Positions 55,565-64,000 of a stretch of DNA of 64,000 nucleotides are shown one piece after another. The stretch lies in NCBI GenBank assembly GCA_038373865.1, contig JAXGGA010004742.1, positions 20,952 to 84,951 on the forward strand. The letters are read 5' to 3'. Source of the DNA: Uloborus plumipes. Taxonomy: Eukaryota > Arthropoda > Arachnida > Araneae > Uloboridae. Numbering within the stretch: position 1 is the first letter of the stretch; every line of letters starts with the position of its first letter. Both the position numbers and the translations under genes were made by a program. The notes beneath the pieces were generated by a model that saw only the letters and a program-made list of their open reading frames with translations, searched no databases and was not told the origin of the DNA.

Positions 55565-56938
55565 GTAAGTTTTTTGAATGTAAAATGTAAACAATTAGCT
55601 TCTTTTAAGGTGCATTGTTTAACTTTTCTGATTATTGAGAATGTATATTTTTTTTATGATCACACTAGGTCTGCAAAATATAAAGCCTCTAACGCAGCTC
55701 CATTAGAAAGTTTTGTTTTATTTTTTAGTTTTTTAAAAAGTGTATATTTTTATTTTAAATTAATATAGTTCTGCATTAAAAAAGGAAAATGTTCTAACCA
55801 AGGTAAAAGAAAAAGAAAGTGTTGAGAGAAGTGTTTCTTTTAACCTTTAGAAACGTTGTGTATTAATAAATTGCACTTTTCATGTTTTGTAATGCTGGGG
55901 ATCTGTCCAGGATTTTTCACAGGGCCCTTTTTTTGTGAAAAACTAAACAATTTTGCGAAAAATCAAATAATTTCGTGAAAATCGAATAACTTTGCAAAAA
56001 AAGAAAATGTAAAAAAAAAAAAAAAAAAAACAAATTTATACATACAGTAATATATTCAGGGGAGGGGAGGGAGTTTGAAGATGGTGCAAACTGCACCATT
56101 GAAATTTTCAATAGTTAATTTTGTGGCCTTTGTGTGTCAATCTCTTTTTCCGCGCCAGAGCATGATAAATTATAGTATATATAAACTGACGATTTGTAAC
56201 ATCTTATTATAGTTGAAACAAAAATAAAATTCAGACATCAATTTAGTATCTCTATATCTGGCACAAGCCACCAACACTACACAAAACCACTAAAAAACAC
56301 AGGATTTCGTTTAAAATTTTGCAGTTTAATAAAAAATAAAAATAAATATAATTTATTTTCTTCTTAAAAAATTGTAGTAAACATCAAAAATGCGAAAAAT
56401 GAGATTCCTGTGGCGGATACTATGTGAATGCTAGATTTCTCAGCTCCAGAAATGCTGCAAATCTCATTGAACTGTATTCAAAACCTTTAATTGTCAATCA
56501 CACATGAAATGTAAGTTGCCATTCGGCAAAGAGTGTCCTGAATGAGAGTGGATTTTCACTTTTCATGTGTGTTTCTATTAGTTTGTTCTATACCTGTATA
56601 TATTGTCAATGTTGTTTAACACTTCATCTGAGTAGTTTTAGTTAGTTAGTGCCAGTGCTTAGTTTAAGTATTTACTTTGGTCTGGGAAATTTAATAACTT
56701 TTATGAGTCAATATAGTTCTTTTTAGTTGTTTAAGATACTGCCTTTTATGAGAAATACTTAGTTTGCCACAACACATTTTAAAGTTTCTGTTTGGTTTTA
56801 ATGTTTTTTCATACAGAAAGAAATTATTTTTTGTTAGAAAGATTCATTTTTACTTCATTCCTATTTTTTATTAGTTATGTATCATCTGTAAGTGATACTT
56901 CAGAAATACATATATGAATAAATATTTCTTCTTATTAG
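55565..56938 (+). other. Last intron (1374 bp)
   Basis: The shortest intron of the gene, AT-rich, with donor gtaagt and acceptor cttattag. It contains a repeated GTGAAAAAxxxAAATAATTT block (55925-55990) and an A-run at 56012-56030. No extra exon was recognised. Confidence 0.7.
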
Positions 56939-57286
56939 AATGAAGAAATCATTGAGCTGCAGGACGTCAGAGTTTCACCTATACCATATTTGCGGAGAAG
57001 AAACAAGACATCAACTTATGCATCCGAAACTTACTTTCCACCTTCATTCCGAAGAACAAGAACTCCTTATTATTCTCAGGGCTTTAGCCGTAAGTCTCAT
57101 GAGCGGAGTATGGATCGGCATAAGAGGCCTTATGTGCTTAGTAGTTTAAAGAGGGGAGCCAGTGCATTGAGAGCCTCTTTACCACGACTCACTGATATTA
57201 ACAAAATTGATAAAATTGCTCGTGTTGTCTTCCCTGTTTCATTTCTCCTTTTTAATTCAATATACTGGTGCTTTTATTTAGTGTGA
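56939..57286 (+). CDS. Lcch3: LCCH3 last coding exon: cytoplasmic loop and M4 (348 bp with stop)
   Basis: It starts in phase 0 with NEEIIELQDVRVSPIPYLRR, continues through a basic, Ser/Thr/Tyr-rich loop and ends with IDKIARVVFPVSFLLFNSIY then WCFYLV and TGA. IIELQDVRxSPIP is a strongly LCCH3-like loop motif, and LKRGASALRASLPRLTDINK precedes M4. The acceptor is cttattag. The exon ends at the stop; the 3' UTR continues downstream, but no single poly(A) signal can be chosen. The first AATAAA lies inside a small transposon near 57643. Confidence 0.95.
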   Translation, partial: NEEIIELQDVRVSPIPYLRRRNKTSTYASETYFPPSFRRTRTPYYSQGFSRKSHERSMDRHKRPYVLSSLKRGASALRASLPRLTDINKIDKIARVVFPVSFLLFNSIYWCFYLV

Positions 57287-57617
57287 TGAACATATGTTTT
57301 GTATCATTACATTCTATTACATATTGAAATGTCTTTTTATGCACAGGAAAATTTGGAAAAAGCAAAAACTGCTTAAATAATATGTAACACTATTAGTTTT
57401 CATTGTGTTTCTTCATGCATAAATCTTGACTTTCCTTTCATTGAACACATTCAGATCATTTACTGTATTATATTCCTCGTGACAGTTTTATGAAAACAAA
57501 TATGTATATTTTGTTGACATTTCATTTTTGCTGCACTCATCTATTTAAACATATCTGAAGTAATAGTTAGAATTCTGTAGATCATAATATTGAAAATTCA
57601 TAAATGATTTTTACATA
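57287..57617 (+). other. Start of LCCH3 3' UTR
   Basis: The sequence after the TGA is AT-rich with no further open frame, so it is the 3' untranslated region. Where it ends cannot be read from the sequence alone. Confidence 0.5.
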
Positions 57618-57800
57618 CTGTCGTCCCTGCTTAATCGGGTAACGAATAAACGAATATCCCGCTTATAGGAATAAAATGTCCCGAAACTAAATATTTCCCA
57701 TTCTATGGACGCAATGTTAAAGATCCCCGCTTAAATTTGCCCCGCTTGATCGAATAATATTTCTTGGAACCGACAGTATTCGTTTAATCGGGGCCGACAG
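57618..57800. mobile_element. Tigger/pogo-like MITE, 183 bp
   Basis: The left end CTGTCGTCCCTGCTTAATCG and right end CGTTTAATCGGGGCCGACAG are inverted, with TA outside (57616-57617 and 57801-57802). The CTTAATCGGG words fit pogo/Tigger termini. It may be transcribed in the 3' UTR. Confidence 0.72.
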
Positions 57801-57802
57801 TA

Positions 57803-60569
57803 TATGCTTAGAAACTAAAATATTGAATACCAGTTTTTAGCAAAGCAGTTATGATAAAACAATATAAGATGTTCTGAAATGAAAGTTCAAAATCTTGCAC
57901 CTTATTCAGGTGCTGAAATTATTTTCATATTGAAATAATACAATCAACAACTTACAATACCCTCATCCACACTATGACTTCAAATGTGTACGTATTCAAC
58001 TCTAGGTTTATGTTTACATAACATAAATGTATATGTTTTATCGTGTGAACCACTGATCAAGGAGACAAAGCTCATTCCAAGAATGTAATTTTATACCTTT
58101 GCAAAATTTGAAAAAATTTCTGTTATTGTTAGAATAAACATAATGGCTTGGCAAAATTTTAATCTTTGCTTTTAAAGCTATCATTACCAGTGCATCCTTG
58201 GTCACGATAACTTTTAATACACACATTAACATATAGTTATAAATTTCAACCATGGAACAGCCTCTAAAATTAAAAATGTTGCCATATGCTGTAGGGCAGA
58301 CTTGAGGATTTTCGGTAAACTAAATTTTCAAAAAAATTTTTTTTTTGTTGACTTGAAGCATAGTTGACTTTTTAGAAAGTTTTTTCCTTGTGGAACTGGT
58401 CTCTTTCAACAGATAATCTGTGTAATATGAGCCTATCAAATGTTTAAATATTATTTCTTTAAATACAGTTGAACCTCATTAAATTGCTGATATTTCTGAT
58501 GTTCCAAAAGTTGGGGAGAATCGAAGGTGGCCAATTTTACTTTTTTTTTGCATAAATGCTCTATCATAGACTTGCCAGATTTCTGAAAACTTTAACCGAT
58601 ACACAGAAATGACTCCTCTCTCCCTTCGCAAGAATTCAAGGGGATGGATGCATCTCTGGTTTTAAGATTGGTTTAGTGAGCAGTTTACTCTCAATACTGA
58701 TAAAAAAATAAACAAGGGGTTACTAATTACAAACCTAAATCAGGGTTAATAGTTAATTTTAGAAGCATATATATTTCAATATATTTTTGGAGCATGTTGA
58801 TATTTGTTAGTTGTCTAGCTAATAAGCAACAGTTTAAATGAAGAATAAAAATTTGACAATATTCACATGTACTTTTTACTGGATAGGACGTTTTTAGAAA
58901 GTCTTTTTTGACTCCAACCTTTTAGTAAAAATTCTCAAGCTAATCCAATGTCAGTTGTACACATCAAGGGTACAAATGTCAAAGTATTTATCCTGAATAA
59001 TTCTTCACAGTTAGCTATGTTTACATTTTTTTTTTCACCTGTAGTTAAATTTATCATTTGCCGGAGCTCAAAGTAAACCGGCCAATACACCAGGATTTTT
59101 TCTGAAAACCGGAACTGTCCCGGTCAAATGGATGCCTGGCAAGCCTACCAAAACAAATACATTCAATTTAGTGGTGAAAACATATGCATATTATAAGAAA
59201 GCAAGTCTTATTCAAAGTGTAATCAGCAGTACCTTAAGAAAGGCCTTTGTTCTCTTCCCACTCTCAGTTTAAAAAGGTTTCTGTTGAGTGTGTAAAATGT
59301 GTGATCTGTCAGGCAGTACTTAAATTTTATTTAATATGTTTTCAGTAATCTTTTGTGGTAAATAAAATACTTTTGGCCTTTCACATCTAACTAAATGCCA
59401 AGCCCAAATCAATAAATCTTGCTTATTCATGAAAGATAAAATGCTAGTAGTTGGTGTGAGAGAAAATACCATTTTTTATAAAACTGAAAATCAAATTCCA
59501 GTCAGTTTTTAAAGTCTGCAGCTTAATTTAATCTGGTACGTAGTCCAGAGCTGAATTTGATCACACTAAATAACCTGCTCCAGCCCGCCTTCTTTTTGCA
59601 TATTGATCTTATGATTAAATATAAAAATTATAATGCACTTTACCATGATGAATACTTAAAATTTCTGCATGCATGTTATTATGCTTGTATGTATATAAAT
59701 TGTAATCACGTAGCATAAAATTGTAGTGTTTTAAAAATCATTTGAAATACCTTTTAAGAAGCAGTTTGCAAATGAAATGTAAAATTTATACGATTTTTGA
59801 AAGGAATTTTTATGGTATAGTTTAATGTAGAAAGAATTATTGCTTCTTGCACTTTCTGCCAAAAGTATTTCTTGAGTTTGTTCAATTTTCCTGTTCTTTT
59901 AAGGAGTAATTTTGTATTTTAGCCTGGAAATTGAAAAAATAACTCATTCATAAAAATAAATTGTAACCAAAAGTAAAATGCATATTTTTTGTTTGACAAT
60001 CTTTATGCAAGCTCAAGGGTTATGCCATTTCAATTGAAAAGGAAGGAACTGTACCACATTCCTCAAATTATGTACAGTAATTTTATGCTCTGAAGACAAC
60101 TTTTTCGCCTAACCCTTTATCGAAAATGGGGAAAGAAATATTAAACTAATTTGCTGAAAGCATGAAAAAACTGTATTAAAAAAAAAAAAAATTCAACACG
60201 GTTGGGTCAAATCAAGAAATTGACCAAAAAATCTCGATTTTTCTTGAGCACTTTTCTCTCCCAATGTCAATTTTTCCGTACTACCCATCATCGAAAAAAA
60301 CAAGTATTTTTCAAGCCACCTTACTGTATGATATAAATAGGGTAGTGTGTGTGGAACAAAGAACGATTAAAAGTAGTTTTTGGCTTTTCATCATAACAAA
60401 TTTAGTTTTATTTCCTAGAAGCAACAGTGAACTTTTAAAATAAAATAAAAAGCGATTCTTTCTTGCATTATTTTATACCAAATATTAATTTATTGTCAAA
60501 CATCACTAACACTTGAAAAAGCTGCTGTGCCCTGCCAAAGGGTCCTATAACTGGTAAGCTTAACTAATT
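57803..60569. other. Downstream sequence with no recognised gene
   Basis: AT-rich. A lone ATACAGTTGAACCTC at 58466 looks like a mariner/pogo terminus without a partner. No coding exon or RNA gene is supported. Confidence 0.4.
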
Positions 60570-60960
60570 GTGATTTGGTTGGTTCATCAGTCAAATGAGA
60601 AGTAATAAATAATTAAATTTAAAATTGGCTAGCTAACTGCCATTGTAAAAAAATATTTTTTTTTTTTTTTTTGAGTTATACTTATCCAATTTAAATGGGA
60701 AAATCTAATCCAGCACATTAGTTTGTAAAATATAAAAAATAATTGATTGAATCAATAGACTAGCTAATTACCATCAGACAAAATAACAAGCCCTACTTAT
60801 CCAATTTAAATTGAAAATCTAAGAACATTTGCTTATAAAATATGACAAATTAATTGAATCAATCAATAGACAATCTAATTGTCATCATAAAAAACATCTT
60901 TTTAAAGTTATACTTGTCGAATTTAAATAGAAAATCTAAGTCAGTACATTTGGCAATAAA
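60570..60960. repeat. Three diverged tandem units of about 130 bp
   Basis: Each unit contains a CTAGCTAATTxCCATCA-like block, then ACTTATCCAATTTAAATxGAAAATCTAA and a TAAAATATxACAAATTAATTGAATCAAT-like end. The first unit has a poly(T) insertion at 60655-60673. Confidence 0.6.
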
Positions 60961-60996
60961 AGAAAAAAGAAGGAGATAAATGATTAGAGATATGCA

Positions 60997-61051
60997 CTAG
61001 CCAAGTGCCTATATATATATATATATATATATATATAGGCACTTGGCTAGG
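60997..61051. repeat. Hairpin with TA-repeat loop
   Basis: TAGCCAAGTGCC and its complement GGCACTTGGCTA flank (TA)n. It is probably a solo terminal pair of a small element, or a microsatellite-seeded inversion. Confidence 0.8.
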
Positions 61052-61075
61052 TCACAAGTAGGTCATCATATATAT

Positions 61076-62311
61076 CAGTAGCGAGGCCTCAAGTCATCGA
61101 ACAATTCGCCGATGACCTGAAGGCAAACCTCGTCTTGCACTGGAAGAATTAAAGTTTTTTAAATTTTATTTTCAGACTATTTTTTGGGATCATTTAATAT
61201 TCCGAATAATTTTATTTTAGTGCTGCCATCTGTTGAGTAAACGATAAGGCGTGAACTTAGGTCATAGTTAAGAATACTGCATCGGTTTCGTGTGTGCGCG
61301 CGCAAGTTTTTTCTCTTGTCAGCCATTTCAGCCAATCAGATTCTTTCACAGCTTCCCTTATATGTAGTACGAGTCATCGGCGATTACCGCGGAAATTTTA
61401 TGTGCAAAGCATTTTGTTTTTACTGGCAACTCTCAGTTTTGGCGGATCGGGGGGTTGGATGGGGAGGGGTAAAGATTTTTTTCTCCTGTTTCATTCATTT
61501 TTTTTTTTTTTTTTTCAATTCGGTGCGTCACATTTAAGAAAAAAAAAGGGGTTGCGGTAAGAAAAATATTGTTATCTTACGATGGCGCCAATATGAGCCC
61601 GACGGGTCGAAGACAATATTGTTTGCAACACTAATTTTGCATGGGGGGAAACACTGTTTTTCTTTTTGTCTTTTGGAACTTCATCGAACTTTCAAAACGA
61701 ATATATGTGTGCGTGGTTTAGTTTTTTTACTCTCTCTTTTTAGTTTCAATTATAAATGTTTTTCACAAAAAGTAGTGCTCGTTGCCGTTCGAGCTTTGCA
61801 TTTCAGCAAGCTTGAACTTTTCAAATTGAAAAAGAAGCATCTGTGTACCAAGATTTTTACAAGGTAAATTTAATTTTTTAATTACTATTTAGTTTTAAAA
61901 CTCATGAAAACAACATGAATGATTTTTATCATTTTAAAGTATACTTCATTTATTGTGCGAGGAGAATTTCCTGCTTTAACGGAAATAATTTGCATTACTC
62001 GATTTATTTATTTTCAAGTAATACTACTCTGCCTAAATAACTACGATTTTAATGTTTCTTTTTCATCTAATGCTTACTTTAATCTAAACTGAAAAACTGA
62101 ACTGTAAAAATTTTCCGGGAATTTTCGTGCATCTTTTTTAGTTTCAAAATTCCCGTTTTTGTTACGATGACAATGAAGTTTTCTTTTCGGCAGCGCAAAA
62201 TTTTCAAAAATTTCTGATCACAAACACCCCTGAGCGAAACTTATGGTCTGGTATATTTCTTTAGGGACCTGAATGTTAGCGATGACTAACGCTTGAAGTC
62301 ACGCCTCGCTA

Positions 62312-62314
<3 letters not shown>
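61076..62314. mobile_element. DNA element with CAGTAGCGAGGC termini, 1239 bp
   Basis: CAGTAGCGAGGC at 61076 and GCCTCGCTACTG to 62314 are perfect 12-bp inverted termini, followed by subterminal hairpins (GTCATCG...CGATGAC at 61093-61120; GTTAGCGATGACTAAC at 62275-62290). The flanks are ATATATAT on both sides, inside a TA repeat, so an 8-bp duplication is possible but not provable. Interior GC content is higher than the neighbourhood. No recognised protein. Confidence 0.72.

Positions 62315-62371
<57 letters not shown>
62315..62371. repeat. (TA)n microsatellite
   Basis: About 28 TA units directly right of the 61076-62314 element. Confidence 0.95.
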
Positions 62372-62374
<3 letters not shown>

Positions 62375-62489
62375 TTAATAAATGGATATAAAAGTGATAT
62401 TTATCCAATTAAAAATTTAGGCTTATATTAACTCAAGTCTCAAATATTGAAAAATTATTTTTGATCAGGGATCTCCTGTTCTGTCCTGG

Positions 62490-62760
62490 ACACAACTCAC
62501 AAAAATAGGATCCTCTCCTTGAATAAGTAGTGCAAGCTTTATGAGTCCACCCTCTGTTGCAATCTCCACATTCAAATCAATTTTCTGAAGGCAGGTCCTT
62601 ATAAGACTCAGCATATATTTTTTTTTTGTTCTGTATTTGTCTTTGATGCTTTTTGTTTTCTAGTTTTGCCTGTTTGACTAGCAAAAGGGAGAGCTTTCAT
62701 TTTTTTTCTCTCTTAATGACAGCATTGGTTTTAGGACCCTTTTTTTTTCCTTTTCCATTT
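62490..62760 (-). pseudogene. PHD-like zinc finger tail, probably from a pogo/CENP-B-type transposase
   Basis: On the minus strand a Lys-rich stretch ending KDLPSEN is followed by a stop, then FECGDCNRGWTHKACTTYSR and YFCELC. The Cys-x2-Cys...Trp-x-His-x2-Cys...Phe-x-Cys-x2-Cys layout is the second half of a PHD-type finger, which arthropod pogo/Jerky-like DDE transposases commonly carry at their C-terminus. The catalytic domain is not present. A host gene exon is a less likely alternative because of the stop. Confidence 0.5.
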
Positions 62761-64000
62761 ACATATTTAATGGTGAACTATTTGAGACCTAAGCTCTTGG
62801 AGTTTTAGTTTCGGACACAACCAACATCTCAAAACAAGTGGCGGGAGAGTGAGAAAACTTGTAAAAAGTTGTGTAACAACACAACAATTATTGTAAACAT
62901 GTATCAAGGCAAAGCGAGTATATCCCCTTTCCCCAAAAGTACATTTCTTTATTTCAATCATTATAATCTTAAATAAATAAAAAGAAACAAACTAAATGAC
63001 CATCATAGTTTATACGTGGATGTGTCAGAATAACGTAGTAGCATTGACAATAGAAAAAATCTGGTCTTAAACTAATCACGCGTTACATGCTTTCAGTTTT
63101 TTTAGAAATGTATCATGTTTTTGAAAAAACTTTAAGCCTAGTTATACCATACCACTTCACTGCTTCGGTGGGAGTGATTGAAACTTGGGAGTATTCTGGT
63201 ACATGACATACATATGCATCGGAGCTTGCACACCATGCAGTGGCATACAAACACCTAACCACTTTGGGCTGCCCTTCACTAATATATCTTGTATATATAT
63301 ATTTTTTTTTTTTTTGCTCAAATCTAAAGCATAAAAGCTTCTGTTTGTAAACTGTCATTGTTTTGTGTCATAAATTCATCTTTGTGTGAAGAATGGGTAC
63401 TGAATTCCAATTGTAAGAGTTCACAACCACAGTTTGCGATTGATTTGAATTACAAACTCAAAAAATTTAACGCATGCTTAAAACATTTTCATATCTCTTT
63501 TTCTATTAAGTTATTTTAAAAAATGCACTTATTCTGTTTCAGTTTTTCCCCTTTTTGTACTGGAAAACTATTAATATTCTTTATAAGTTAACAGGAAAAT
63601 TATATTCTTAACAGGAAAGTATTTTTTACCAGTTTGAAGAATGTAAAACTAAAAAATGAAGTAACTTGTTGAGTACGTTTACAGCAATACTCTGGAAGAA
63701 AGGTGCGAATTTTATTTCTGACTATCAATGGATTTACTACAATGCTTTTAAACAGTTTATATGTTTACTATATAGAAACATTTTGTAATGCTTACTTACC
63801 ATTGTGATAACAGCATTTGTATTTAAAGAAAAAGAAAGAAGCAAAAGATGTTCCCTTTTGCTACAAATTTTTTTTACTTTCATTTTGTTGCATCCACTGG
63901 CAATGTTTGCCATTTTATACTTATATTTTAAATAAAGATATTCTTGTTTATACAGTCTTTTTTTTTTTTGAAAAGAAAGACTCGAATTTTTGCATCTCAG
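62761..64000. other. Right end of window, mostly unassigned
   Basis: AT-rich. The minus strand at 63300-63116 is open for about 60 codons with a Cys/Trp-rich text (VVRCLYATAWCASSDAYVCH and PEYSQV); it is not recognised and could be an exon of another gene or a transposon piece. Nothing else is supported. Confidence 0.35.

Larger units (their letters stand above)
6321..57286 (+). other. Lcch3: LCCH3-type GABA-gated ion channel subunit gene (7 exons, 5' end missing)
   Basis: This is the span of the one host gene seen. It encodes a pentameric Cys-loop receptor subunit of the plasma membrane, of the GABA-A beta-like LCCH3 group. Known biology: Drosophila LCCH3 co-assembles with GRD into a GABA-gated cation channel and may pair with RDL. 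The seven exons sum to 1232 coding bases and join in phase without a stop. They give ligand-binding-domain strands, a 13-residue Cys-loop, M1-M3, a basic M3-M4 loop, M4 and a stop four residues after CFYLV begins. Introns are about 25.9, 5.5, 3.1, 5.2, 8.6 and 1.4 kb, all filled with transposons. Family proteins are near 490 residues, so roughly 80 N-terminal residues (signal peptide and first strand) are missing and probably lie upstream of the window. No promoter or poly(A) site could be fixed. Family assignment is firm; LCCH3 rather than RDL or GRD rests on the M2 and loop wording. Confidence 0.93.

Noticed and set aside
55565..55768. Extension of the M2-M3 exon as coding sequence
   Set aside because: It begins at a consensus GTAAGT donor and the added text has no family similarity; the next exon joins in phase.

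Overview
This is an AT-rich, repeat-saturated eukaryotic nuclear window, most likely from an arachnid (a spider fits best). The basis is one arthropod-type GABA receptor gene with long introns, surrounded by mariner, Tc1, hAT, piggyBac, PIF/Harbinger, LINE, SINE and gypsy-like debris. The species call is inference. No bacterial gene organisation, operons or CRISPR arrays are present.

The only host gene recognised is a Cys-loop ligand-gated ion channel subunit of the LCCH3 (GABA-A beta-like) type on the + strand. Seven exons were reconstructed by eye: 6321-6388, 32261-32481, 38002-38084, 41179-41310, 46539-46691, 55338-55564 and 56939-57286 (stop). They join in frame with GT/AG borders and give about 409 residues. 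These cover the ligand-binding domain from just before its first strands, the Cys-loop, M1-M4 and the C-terminus. The signal peptide and first N-terminal exon(s) were not found and probably lie upstream of base 1. Exon sizes 68, 221, 83, 132 and 153 match the ancient GABA-A receptor exon plan almost exactly.

Everything else is mobile DNA, much of it nested. 1318-5537: an old mariner split by a TA-flanked element (2275-4742) and by a small hAT-like MITE. 5705-5994: a tRNA-derived SINE. 6994-10673: a TA-flanked element holding a foldback, which itself holds an intact 1.2-kb Tc1-type transposon (7218-8434). 10915-12357 and 12754-22637: hAT-like elements with 8-bp target duplications; the second is a 9.9-kb nest with a 1.5-kb palindrome inside. 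22980-25170: gypsy-like gag debris. 25624-27455 and 28556-31459: hAT-like elements. 29498-30840 and 48956-50325: two copies of a 1.35-kb foldback bounded by TTAA. 35752-37860, 40252-40711, 41509-43046, 43640-44790 and 44978-46262: further DNA elements, a LINE remnant and a TA-repeat cluster. 47650-48250: a piggyBac transposase relic. 52740-53770: a G-rich tandem array. 57618-57800, 61076-62314 and 62490-62760: downstream elements and a pogo-like relic.

The most interesting structure is the TTAA-bounded foldback family. At copy 1, removing the foldback and one TTAA exactly restores the 8-bp target duplication of the neighbouring hAT element, which proves insertion with TTAA duplication. Both copies, and two other long palindromes, lie in the same orientation-independent hairpin form within or beside the receptor's introns, so its pre-mRNA should carry several very long double-stranded hairpins.
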